From CAYUPI01 sp964446585 (GTDB lineage Bacteria; Verrucomicrobiota; Verrucomicrobiia; Limisphaerales; UBA8199), in assembly GCA_964446585.1 (NCBI GenBank), contig CAYUPI010000108.1, positions 1 through 10,656 of the forward strand: a stretch of DNA of 10,656 bases. Direction: 5' to 3'. The position numbers were made by a program, and so were the translations under genes. Below are positions 1 to 6,502 of this stretch, piece after piece (position 1 is the stretch's first letter; each line of letters opens with the position of its first letter). Under the pieces are notes generated by a model. That model was not told the origin of the DNA. It worked only from the letters and a program-made list of their open reading frames with translations, and made no database searches.

Positions 1-428
1 CGACCGCCTTGCATATCGGCACCCCGCACATTCTCTCGCTCGCGCCACTGCTGGGTTCGCTCGAACTCATCGCCGAAGCGGGCGGCGTGACTGCTCTCCG
101 CGAAAAATCACTCGCTCAAACTGACTTTCTCATCTCCCAGATTGACGGCGAACTCGCGTCGTTCGGTTTCAGCATCGCCACTCCACGGGATGCCGTGAGC
201 CGAGGAGGCCACGTGGCCATCGCCCATCCCGAGGGCTGGCGTGTGTGCCAGGCCTTGCGAGCAGCGGGTGTCATTCCGGATTTTCGTCAACCCGATCTCA
301 TTCGCCTCTCACCCTCACCGCTCTACAACAGTTATGCTGATTGCGCGGAGGCAGTCGCGCGGCTGAAGAAGATCATGCTGACCCGCGCCTACGAATCCTA
401 TCCCGCTGCTCCCGCTCTTGTGCCATGA
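1..428 (+). CDS. kynU: Kynureninase, C-terminal part (5' end outside window)
   Basis: This is the C-terminal ~142 residues of a PLP-dependent kynureninase, which cleaves L-kynurenine to anthranilate and L-alanine (or 3-hydroxykynurenine to 3-hydroxyanthranilate) in tryptophan breakdown. The frame is open from base 3 with no start in the window, so the gene continues upstream. Family signatures seen are the GTP-H-ILSLAPL segment (codons from base 18), the small-domain stretch RGGHVAIAHPEGWRV, and the closing DFRQPDLIRLSPSPLYNSYAD block. The Arg in 'LIRLSP' (bases 303-305) matches the conserved arginine that holds the substrate carboxylate in characterised kynureninases. The PLP-binding lysine lies upstream and cannot be checked. 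The stop overlaps the kynB start as ATGA, which indicates translational coupling in a kyn operon. Confidence 0.93.
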   Translation, partial: TALHIGTPHILSLAPLLGSLELIAEAGGVTALREKSLAQTDFLISQIDGELASFGFSIATPRDAVSRGGHVAIAHPEGWRVCQALRAAGVIPDFRQPDLIRLSPSPLYNSYADCAEAVARLKKIMLTRAYESYPAAPALVP

Positions 429-1057
429 AAATCATCGACATTTCCCATCTGCATTCGGAGCAACTCGCGCCCTGGCCCGGCGACACGCCCTTTGAATTCC
501 GATTTATCGCGCGTCTTCGCGACGGCGCGTCGTGCAACGTCGGCAAACTCACGTGCAGCATCCATAGCGGCACGCACCTCGATGCTCCCTATCATTACGA
601 GGAAAGCGGAGCTACTATCGATGCTCTTCCGCCCGAGCTCTTCATCGGCCCTGCGAGAGTGTTTCATGCGCAAGGCCAAGAAATCATAAACCGCGACGTG
701 TTCGCCGGCCTCGATGGACGCGCCACGCCGCGCGTGCTCGTGCGCACGAACGCTTGCGACGACAAATCCATTTTTCCGTCCCGTATTCCCACGCTCGCGC
801 CGGACGTTCCTACGTGGCTCGGCCGACAAGGCGTGCGCCTATTCGGCGTGGACGTGCCTTCGGTTGACCAGTTGGACAGCAAGACACTCCCGATTCATCA
901 CGCGCTCGGCGCTGCCAAGATAATGATTCTGGAAAACCTCGACCTACGGGCGGCGCCGGTTGGCTGCTGCGAACTCATCGCGCTGCCGCTGCGGTTGGCC
1001 GGCGCCGATGGCTCGCCGGTGCGCGCGGTCCTGATCGAACGGGCAGGTTTGTCCTGA
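425..1057 (+). CDS. kynB: Kynurenine formamidase (arylformamidase)
   Basis: This 210-residue metal-dependent cyclase-family enzyme hydrolyses N-formyl-L-kynurenine to kynurenine and formate, the step just before kynureninase. The diagnostic HxGTHxDxPxH motif is present, with H47, H51, D53 and H57; in the family the first three bind zinc and the last acts in catalysis. Further family features are WPGDTPFE near residues 17-24, GVDVPSVD at 141-148, the H158/H159 pair and E170. Length is the usual one for bacterial KynB. I chose the ATG at 425 because it overlaps the kynU stop and begins at the conserved MKIIDISH; a longer frame from 341 would only add kynU-overlapping sequence. It is probably co-transcribed with kynU and the downstream SLOG gene. 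The first pathway enzyme, tryptophan 2,3-dioxygenase, is not in the window. Confidence 0.94.
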   Translation: MKIIDISHLHSEQLAPWPGDTPFEFRFIARLRDGASCNVGKLTCSIHSGTHLDAPYHYEESGATIDALPPELFIGPARVFHAQGQEIINRDVFAGLDGRATPRVLVRTNACDDKSIFPSRIPTLAPDVPTWLGRQGVRLFGVDVPSVDQLDSKTLPIHHALGAAKIMILENLDLRAAPVGCCELIALPLRLAGADGSPVRAVLIERAGLS

Positions 1058-1067
1058 CGGACACGCC

Positions 1068-1547
1068 ATGGGAATTGGAATCGCCAAACTGGTGTCCGGA
1101 GGCCAGGCCGGTGCTGACCGCGCGACGCTCGACTTCGCGATCAAGCATAGCCTGCCGCATGGCGGTTGGTGTCCGGCGGGACGCCTGGCCGAGGACGGGC
1201 CGATCTCCTCGCGCTATCAACTGACTGAGACGCCCAGCAGCGCCTACGCCGAGCGCACGGAATGGAACGTTCGCGACAGCGATGGCACGGTTGTTTTTTC
1301 CATCGCACCGGACCTGGCAGGCGGCTCCAACGAAACCGTTGAATTCGCCCGGATACACCACAAACCTGTGCTTCACCTGTTTCGAGACGGAGGCCCCGCG
1401 TCACCCGAAAAGGAACTGCTTCGGTTCATCAAGGATAACGATATTCGGGTGTTGAACGTCGCGGGTCCGCGCGCCTCTGCTGAGCCGGAATTAGCCGCTT
1501 TCGTTCAAGAAGTTCTGGAAAAGACGCTAGGGCTAGGCGCTGCCTGA
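1068..1547 (+). CDS. SLOG-superfamily 'putative molybdenum carrier' protein
   Basis: A 159-residue single-domain Rossmann-like protein of the family annotated as putative molybdenum carrier (cpSL, SLOG superfamily, related to YpsA and LOG-type nucleotide-binding proteins). Seen in the sequence are the N-terminal SGGQAGADRA loop (residues 10-19, the nucleotide-binding turn of the fold), HGGWCPAGRLAEDGPI (31-46) and ETPSSAYAERTEWNVRDSDGT (54-74), all strongly conserved in this family. There is no signal peptide, so it should be cytosolic. Its biochemical role is unknown; the molybdenum label derives from a plant homologue, and SLOG proteins more generally bind nucleotides or nucleotide-derived ligands. 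It lies 10 bp after kynB on the same strand, so co-transcription is likely, but no known link to kynurenine metabolism explains this. The ATG at 1068 has no clear Shine-Dalgarno sequence. Confidence 0.88.
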   Translation: MGIGIAKLVSGGQAGADRATLDFAIKHSLPHGGWCPAGRLAEDGPISSRYQLTETPSSAYAERTEWNVRDSDGTVVFSIAPDLAGGSNETVEFARIHHKPVLHLFRDGGPASPEKELLRFIKDNDIRVLNVAGPRASAEPELAAFVQEVLEKTLGLGAA

Positions 1548-1561
1548 GGCCCTGCGACGGA

Positions 1562-2860
1562 TCATCTTGCAAGCAGAATGATAACCTCATTGTCGTCGCC
1601 GTCGCAAACCACCAGGTCGGCCTTGCCATCACCATTCAGGTCCGCCACAGCCACACACCGGGGGCCGTGGCCTACCGGGATCGGCGAACCCTCGGCCTGC
1701 TTTGGACCGTCCTTACCGCCAAAATAAATCGTCACCGTATTGTCAACATGATTCGGCACAACAACGTCGTCGATGCCGTCACCATTGAGATCGCCGGCGA
1801 CGACGGTCGGAGGGTAATGACCGACGGGGAACGGCGATCCTTTGGCCAAGGAGAAATTCCCTTTGCCATCGCCAAAGAGAACCGACAGACCGTTCCGACT
1901 CGGATCAACATCATGGCCAGAGAAATGAGCCACGGCGATGTCGAGGTGGCGATCCCCATTGAAGTCGCCGATAGCCAAGGCGAAGGGAGATGGAGGAACC
2001 GCTAAATTCCTGCCGCCCGAGAGCGAGAAATTTCCTTTACCGTCGCTTAGAAGGATAGAGAGCGAGCTGCCTCGCCAATTCGAGGTCACGATGTCAGCCC
2101 GACCGTCACCGTTGAGGTCCGCTGCGCGCAGACGCTGGTAAGGAGCCTCACCAACTCCGAACTTGGCGCCGGGCTTGCCGAACGTGCCGTCGCCATTCCC
2201 GAACAGCACCAACACTTTGTTTTCGCCCCAACTGTCCACCGAAATGTCGAGTTTGCCATCCCTGTTGAAATCCGCCGCGGCGATGCCGTGAGGGTGAGGA
2301 TTGCTGGCTACCGAAAAGGGCGAGCCTGGCGCGAACGCGAATCCGCCCTTCCCGTCCCCGAGTAGCACGGTCACGCGCTGAACGCTGTGATTGGCGATGG
2401 CCACGTCGAGATTGCCGTCCTGATTGAAATCCCCCAACGCGAGGTCATTGGGCAGCTGGCCGGCAGGAAAAGGCGAGCCCTTGGCCGACGTGAATCCCCC
2501 TTTCCCGTCGTTCAGATAAACCGAGAGGCTGGCCCCTCCGATGTTCGCCACGAGGATATCTTTGGTCCCGTCTTTGTTCACGTCCGCCAGGAGCACGGAC
2601 GATGGGTCGGGGCCCCCTGACAAGTGGATTGCGGGCCGAAACGAGAGCGGTTGAGCTTGGATTGAAGCAGCCGTAATCAGGATGAAGAAAAAAAGCGCGA
2701 CCGTTCCGGAGCGGTAGGTTTGCAATTCGTGGGCGCGGGAAATTTCGTGCTTATAATGCTCTACCGCATTGTCGCCGACTTGCAGCAGATTGGGGCCGCT
2801 AGCTTCAGTGTACGACAAAGACTCCGCTACCAGCATCGGGCAGGGAGTAGTTAGCTTCAT
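1562..2860 (-). CDS. Secreted FG-GAP/VCBS repeat protein, seven-bladed propeller
   Basis: A 432-residue frame (from its first ATG) carrying seven copies of the calcium-loop motif DxNxDGxxD at about residues 93, 144, 197, 248, 299, 357 and 407. Spacing is 50-58 residues, as expected for the blades of an FG-GAP/VCBS (integrin-alpha-like) beta-propeller. The fifth copy reads DFNGDRHLD, with Arg in place of the usual Gly, and is followed by a longer blade. A clear Sec signal (hydrophobic TVALFFFILITAA, then SIQAQ) sits unusually deep, at residues 53-70. Translation may therefore start at the TTG at 2723-2725 (residue 46), giving a normal short n-region. I kept the outer ATG because the TTG has no Shine-Dalgarno sequence. 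The mature protein should be exported; such propellers usually serve in adhesion or binding and no catalytic residues are apparent. It is convergent with the SLOG gene, 14 bp away. Confidence 0.9.
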   Translation of the reverse strand: MKLTTPCPMLVAESLSYTEASGPNLLQVGDNAVEHYKHEISRAHELQTYRSGTVALFFFILITAASIQAQPLSFRPAIHLSGGPDPSSVLLADVNKDGTKDILVANIGGASLSVYLNDGKGGFTSAKGSPFPAGQLPNDLALGDFNQDGNLDVAIANHSVQRVTVLLGDGKGGFAFAPGSPFSVASNPHPHGIAAADFNRDGKLDISVDSWGENKVLVLFGNGDGTFGKPGAKFGVGEAPYQRLRAADLNGDGRADIVTSNWRGSSLSILLSDGKGNFSLSGGRNLAVPPSPFALAIGDFNGDRHLDIAVAHFSGHDVDPSRNGLSVLFGDGKGNFSLAKGSPFPVGHYPPTVVAGDLNGDGIDDVVVPNHVDNTVTIYFGGKDGPKQAEGSPIPVGHGPRCVAVADLNGDGKADLVVCDGDDNEVIILLAR

Positions 2861-3056
2861 GACCAGACTATGATCCCTCCATGCTCCGCCAGCAAGCCTC
2901 TCACAGTCTTAGCAAACTGGAAGCCGGATTCATTGTCAGGGCGGGCTAGTCCCCGGGCATGAAAAACCTGCAGATCCCGGCCAGGCGTCTCGACTCACGC
3001 GCTCCCCGCGCACTTTGTGCCCTTGACCCACTCAGGCGACCTCTTAAGCTCGCGCA

Positions 3057-3755
3057 ATGATCGAGCCGAGGCGGGCGTGGAATCCAACTGACATTCGTGC
3101 GGTGATCTTCGACATGGACGGTGTGCTGACGGATTCCGAGCCGCTCATAAACGCGGCGGCGATTGCCATGTTCAAAGAAAAGGGGCTCGTGGTTCAGCCG
3201 GCGGACTTTCTGCCGTTCGTCGGCACGGGCGAGGATCGGTACATCGGCGGCGTGGCGGAGAAACATCATTTTCCGCTCGACCTTCCCTCCGCCAAAGCCC
3301 GGACGTACGAGATTTATCTCGAACTTGTACCGAAGCAGCTTCAATCGTTTCCCGGCGCTCATGAGATAGTCAAGGCTTGCCGCCAGGCCGGCCTGCGCGT
3401 GGCCGTGGCGTCCAGCGCGGACCGGGTCAAGATCGAAGCGAACTTACGTCAGATCGGTTTGCCGCCTGAAGGCTGGGATGCGCTGGTTTGGGGAGAAGAA
3501 GTGCGGAACAAAAAACCGGCGCCGGATATCTTTCTGGCTGCCGCCGCAAAACTTGGACTTACCCAAAGCCAATGCGTGGTTGTCGAGGACGCAATCAACG
3601 GGGTGGAAGCGGCCAAGGAGGCAGGGATGCGTTGCGTCGCCGTCGCCCAGACTTTTTCGGCTGACCGTTTGCGGCAAGCGGACCTCGTGCGCCGGAAGCT
3701 GCGTGAAGTGTCGGTGGCGGATTTGCTTGGGGTGACGGAGTCAGTTATTCGATGA
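3057..3755 (+). CDS. HAD-superfamily hydrolase, beta-phosphoglucomutase/SOQ1-like
   Basis: A 232-residue HAD phosphatase or phosphomutase with all four motifs: DMDGVLTDSEP (nucleophile D19, acid/base D21), VASSAD (S119/S120), KKPAPD (K153) and VVVEDAINGV (E177/D178). The helical cap between motifs I and II (about residues 28-95) makes it subclass I, CbbY/beta-phosphoglucomutase-like. The cap stretch FVGTGEDRYIGGVAEKH and the following VASSADRVKIEANL closely resemble, from memory, the HAD domain of plant SOQ1, a thylakoid photoprotection protein. The substrate cannot be named: a small phosphosugar is typical of the class. The protein is cytosolic. It lies 9 bp upstream of the FAD oxidoreductase on the same strand, so the two are likely one transcript. 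The ATG at 3057 has no visible Shine-Dalgarno sequence. Confidence 0.9.
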   Translation: MIEPRRAWNPTDIRAVIFDMDGVLTDSEPLINAAAIAMFKEKGLVVQPADFLPFVGTGEDRYIGGVAEKHHFPLDLPSAKARTYEIYLELVPKQLQSFPGAHEIVKACRQAGLRVAVASSADRVKIEANLRQIGLPPEGWDALVWGEEVRNKKPAPDIFLAAAAKLGLTQSQCVVVEDAINGVEAAKEAGMRCVAVAQTFSADRLRQADLVRRKLREVSVADLLGVTESVIR

Positions 3756-3764
3756 GCACTTGAT

Positions 3765-5354
3765 ATGAATTCAAGATACGATGCCATCATCATCGGCGCG
3801 GGCCATAACGGCCTGGTGACGGCCGCGTACCTCGCCCGTGCAGGACGCAAAGTCCTGGTCCTCGAACGCCGCGAATTGGTAGGCGGCTGCGTCGTCACTG
3901 AGGAATTGTGGCCTGGGTTCAAGGTCTCCACGGCCAGCTACGTTAACAGTCTATTCCGCCCAGAGATCATCCGCGACCTGGAACTCAAGCGCCACGGGTT
4001 TGTCATGCTGCCGCGCAGCCCCTCGAGTTTCACGCCTTTGCCCGACGGGCGTTACCTCCTGATGGGGCCCGACAAAGAAATGACCCGCCGCGAGGTTTCC
4101 AAGTTCTCGGAGAAAGACGCGGAAAACCTGCCGAAGTACGAAGCCATGCTCGAACGCATCGCCGAGTTCCTCGAGCCGATGCTGATTGAGACACCGCCCA
4201 ACCCATGGTCGCTGTCGCCGCGCAATCTGATCCAGCTCGCGAAAATCGGCTGGAATTTCCGCCGACTCGGCGCTGACCGTCAGCGGGCCGTCGAAATTCT
4301 CACCGGCGCCGCCGACCCGATTCTCGACCGTTGGTTCGAATCCGAAGAGGTTAAAACGACAATTTCGACCGACGCCATTATCGGCGCTATGGCCACGCCT
4401 TCGATGCCGGGCACCGCCTACGTCCTGTTCCACCACGTGATGGGCGAGTGCGACGGTGTGCGCGGCGTGTGGGGCTACGTGCGCGGCGGTATGGGCGCAC
4501 TTTCGAACGCCATTGCCGCCGCCGCCACCGAGCGCGGCGCGAAGATCAGCGTGAATGCGCCAGTGTCACGCATCCTCGTGAACGATGGCCGGGCCAGCGG
4601 CGTGACACTGGCCGACGGCACTGAGTATCGCGCTGCGCGAGTTGTCTCTTGTCTCGATGCAAATGTCACCTTCCTCCGCTTGATGGACCGTCAGGATCTT
4701 CCCGCAGAGTTCGTCGAATCGGTGAAAAATCTCGATTACTCGAGCGCCAGTTGCAAAATCAACCTGGCGCTTTCCGAAGTCCCGAATTTTACCTGCCTGC
4801 CAGGCAACACACCTGGTCCACAGCACCGAGGCACGATTCATATCAGCCCCAACCGAACCTACATCGAGAAGGCATACGACTGCGCCAAATACGGGTACAT
4901 TTCTGAAAACCCGGTCATCGAGGCCACGATACCGAGTTCCATCGACGACTCGCTGACACCCAAATGCAAGCACGTCATGTCGATGTTCACGCAATACTTC
5001 CCCTACAAACTCGCGCCCGACGCGGGAACACTCGAAGAAAACAAGCGGCGCTACGCCGAGCGCTGCATCGACATTATGACGGAATATGCGCCCAACTTCC
5101 GCAAGTCGGTGATTGCCTACCAGGTGCTGGCGCCGGCCGACCTCGAGGAAGTCTTTGGCCTCACTGGTGGCAACATCATGCAAGGTGCGATGTCACTTTC
5201 CAGCCTCTCCTTCATGCGGCCCCTGCCCGGTTACGCCGACTATCGAACGCCAGTCAAGGGCCTCTATCTTTGCGGCGCGGCCACGCATCCCGGCGGGGGT
5301 GTGATGGGCGCTTGTGGCTACAATGCTGCTCGAGAAATCCTCAAAGACGGATAA
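3765..5354 (+). CDS. PYROXD2/phytoene desaturase-like FAD-dependent oxidoreductase
   Basis: A 529-residue flavoprotein of the CrtI/amine-oxidase superfamily. The N-terminal Rossmann motif DAIIIGAGHNGLVTAAYLARAG and ERRELVGG (residues 6-41) bind the FAD ADP moiety. The C-terminal GLYLCGAATHPGGGVMGACGYNAA (about 499-522) is the second FAD-contact signature. Its THPGGGVMGA form is characteristic of the PYROXD2 (C10orf33) branch rather than of true phytoene desaturases. Human PYROXD2 is mitochondrial; bacterial members have no firmly assigned substrate. No signal peptide or membrane segment is seen. There is no carotenoid gene nearby (no CrtB, CrtE or CrtY), so a pigment role is not supported here. 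It follows the HAD gene by 9 bp, and its stop is only 4 bp from that of the convergent aldolase, with no room for a terminator between them. Confidence 0.88.
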   Translation: MNSRYDAIIIGAGHNGLVTAAYLARAGRKVLVLERRELVGGCVVTEELWPGFKVSTASYVNSLFRPEIIRDLELKRHGFVMLPRSPSSFTPLPDGRYLLMGPDKEMTRREVSKFSEKDAENLPKYEAMLERIAEFLEPMLIETPPNPWSLSPRNLIQLAKIGWNFRRLGADRQRAVEILTGAADPILDRWFESEEVKTTISTDAIIGAMATPSMPGTAYVLFHHVMGECDGVRGVWGYVRGGMGALSNAIAAAATERGAKISVNAPVSRILVNDGRASGVTLADGTEYRAARVVSCLDANVTFLRLMDRQDLPAEFVESVKNLDYSSASCKINLALSEVPNFTCLPGNTPGPQHRGTIHISPNRTYIEKAYDCAKYGYISENPVIEATIPSSIDDSLTPKCKHVMSMFTQYFPYKLAPDAGTLEENKRRYAERCIDIMTEYAPNFRKSVIAYQVLAPADLEEVFGLTGGNIMQGAMSLSSLSFMRPLPGYADYRTPVKGLYLCGAATHPGGGVMGACGYNAAREILKDG

Positions 5355-5358
5355 TCCT

Positions 5359-6204
5359 TCAGTTTCCGCCAACCACTGCCAGCGCTCGCTTCGCCCGCGG
5401 CTTTGCGAGTCCGGCGATCTCCAGGGCCGCGGTCGCGCTCAAACCGTCGTGGATGACGGCGCGGAAAGCGCGCAAGGCCAGGGTCGGATTCGGCGTGCTC
5501 CAGAGGTTACGGCCAATAGTAGCACCACGCGCGCCGGACTCGACGACTTTGGCCATCATTTCCAATGCGCACTCCAAGCTTTCGCACCGCGGACCACCGG
5601 CCGCGACGACTGGCACCGGGCTGGTAGCAATGATCTCCTTGTACGATTCGACGTCACCCGTGAAGGGCACCTTGATCACATCGGCGCCGCATTCAATGCC
5701 GCAGCGAACCGCCCACAGGATGTTGTCATGATCGAAGACGATCGTCGGGACGTTGGAGAAATCCCGCGGATAGATGTGCGCGATAAGGGGTAAACCAATC
5801 CGATCGGCTTCTTCAACCATGTCGGCCAGGATGCCCAGAAATCTCCCTTCATTGGGACCACGGACACCGAGAGATACTGCGACAGCATCCGCTCCCAGAC
5901 GCAGGACCTCCTCGGGTCGAGCCAAAGGTTGGATAACCGCGTCATCGGCCGTAAAGGTCACCGCCTGGATGATCAGCGGGACTCGGCCGGCAAAGGGTCC
6001 CCAGGCGCTCTTGGCCATGCCTTTGAGCATCGTGATCGCGTCCGGTTTGCCCTCGACCAATTTGCCTATCGTTTCCGGTACGTTCACCAGGCCCTCGGGC
6101 AATCCCTTTTGATAGCCGACAAAGTGATCCACCGCGACTGAGCAGAGCCGTCCGGATGGATGCGCGAACAGTCGGTTCAGGCGGATTTGTTTGGATAGAT
6201 CCAT
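5359..6204 (-). CDS. Class I aldolase, DhnA/FbaB (DeoC/LacD) family
   Basis: A 281-residue TIM-barrel aldolase of the type that includes archaeal class I fructose-bisphosphate aldolase, LacD and sulfofructose-phosphate-type aldolases. In the 281-aa numbering, the Schiff-base lysine is K178 in GADVIKVPFTGD. The HIYPRD tyrosine (Y145) matches the acid/base Tyr of archaeal FbaB. GGPR (203-206) and GATIGRNLW (about 228-236) form the phosphate-binding turns. D26 in VAVDH matches the conserved N-terminal Asp. The true substrate could be fructose 1,6-bisphosphate, tagatose-bisphosphate or another phosphorylated ketose. I chose the ATG at 6204, which starts directly at the family N terminus; an ATG at 6240 would add 12 residues that fit nothing. 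The gene is divergent from the Gfo/Idh/MocA operon across a region that holds a palindrome and a REPIN-like repeat. Confidence 0.87.
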   Translation of the reverse strand: MDLSKQIRLNRLFAHPSGRLCSVAVDHFVGYQKGLPEGLVNVPETIGKLVEGKPDAITMLKGMAKSAWGPFAGRVPLIIQAVTFTADDAVIQPLARPEEVLRLGADAVAVSLGVRGPNEGRFLGILADMVEEADRIGLPLIAHIYPRDFSNVPTIVFDHDNILWAVRCGIECGADVIKVPFTGDVESYKEIIATSPVPVVAAGGPRCESLECALEMMAKVVESGARGATIGRNLWSTPNPTLALRAFRAVIHDGLSATAALEIAGLAKPRAKRALAVVGGN

Positions 6205-6230
6205 AAGAAAAGGCTTAAAGGTCCAAGCAC

Positions 6231-6244
6231 TGTCTCGCAAGACA
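6231..6244. promoter_or_regulatory. Short palindrome, possible operator upstream of the aldolase
   Basis: TGTCT-CGCA-AGACA is a perfect 5-bp inverted repeat around a 4-nt spacer, 26 bp upstream of the aldolase ATG at 6204. Position and symmetry would suit a repressor site for the aldolase. However, 5-bp half-sites occur by chance and no regulator gene is in the window, so this is only a candidate. Confidence 0.2.
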
Positions 6245-6297
6245 AATCACTGAAGCCATCGCGCCCAGGGTCGATTTGAGAACCGGCGAAAAGGGCC

Positions 6298-6366
6298 GTA
6301 GCCGCCGAAGTAATGAGGCGGATTTCAATTGGCAATCGGGTTCCGCCTCATTACTTCGGCGGCTAT
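6298..6366. repeat. REPIN-like perfect 24-bp inverted repeat
   Basis: Bases 6299-6322 and 6342-6365 are exact reverse complements of each other (24 of 24), separated by a 19-nt loop. Each arm also holds its own small palindrome, CCGCC-N10-GGCGG (6302-6306 with 6317-6321, and 6343-6347 with 6358-6362). The left arm is preceded by GTAG (6298-6301); the right arm, read on the other strand, has ATAG. Two REP-like palindromes in inverted orientation with a 5' GTAG tetranucleotide is the known layout of REPINs moved by RAYT (REP-associated tyrosine) transposases. It sits in the divergent intergenic region and has no T-tract, so a Rho-independent terminator is unlikely. No RAYT gene is in the window, so mobilisation would have to be in trans. 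Confidence 0.75.
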
Positions 6367-6502
6367 GTCTTTTAGATCCACCTCGACGCCGAGGGCTTGA
6401 CAAGAGGCTCCGGTATTCAAGAACATGAGCCGGTCCAGCACTCTTAAGGGTACAGCACTTTCAACGCAACAACACGGATTCGAACAGCCGAATCGTTTCT
6501 TC

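Noticed and set aside
3023..3028. TTGACC as a -35 box for the HAD gene
   Set aside because: The nearest AT-rich candidate, TCTTAA, is only 13 bp away, too close for a sigma-70 promoter.
4566..5183. 205-codon frame antisense to the FAD oxidoreductase
   Set aside because: Its composition is that of an antisense shadow in GC-rich DNA, and the + strand frame has clear family motifs throughout.
3765..5354. Carotenoid phytoene desaturase
   Set aside because: The C-terminal THPGGGVMGA motif fits the PYROXD2 branch and no carotenoid biosynthesis gene is nearby.
6299..6365. The long hairpin as a Rho-independent terminator
   Set aside because: It lies between divergent genes, so no transcript needs to end there, and there is no T-tract after either arm.
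6397..6402. TTGACA, a perfect -35 box ahead of the Gfo/Idh/MocA gene
   Set aside because: No acceptable -10 hexamer lies 15-19 bp downstream (the bases there read around AAGAACAT), so I do not call a promoter.
6425..6502. Longer start for the Gfo/Idh/MocA protein
   Set aside because: It would place 43 residues before the twin-arginine motif; the ATG at 6503 gives a normal TAT n-region.
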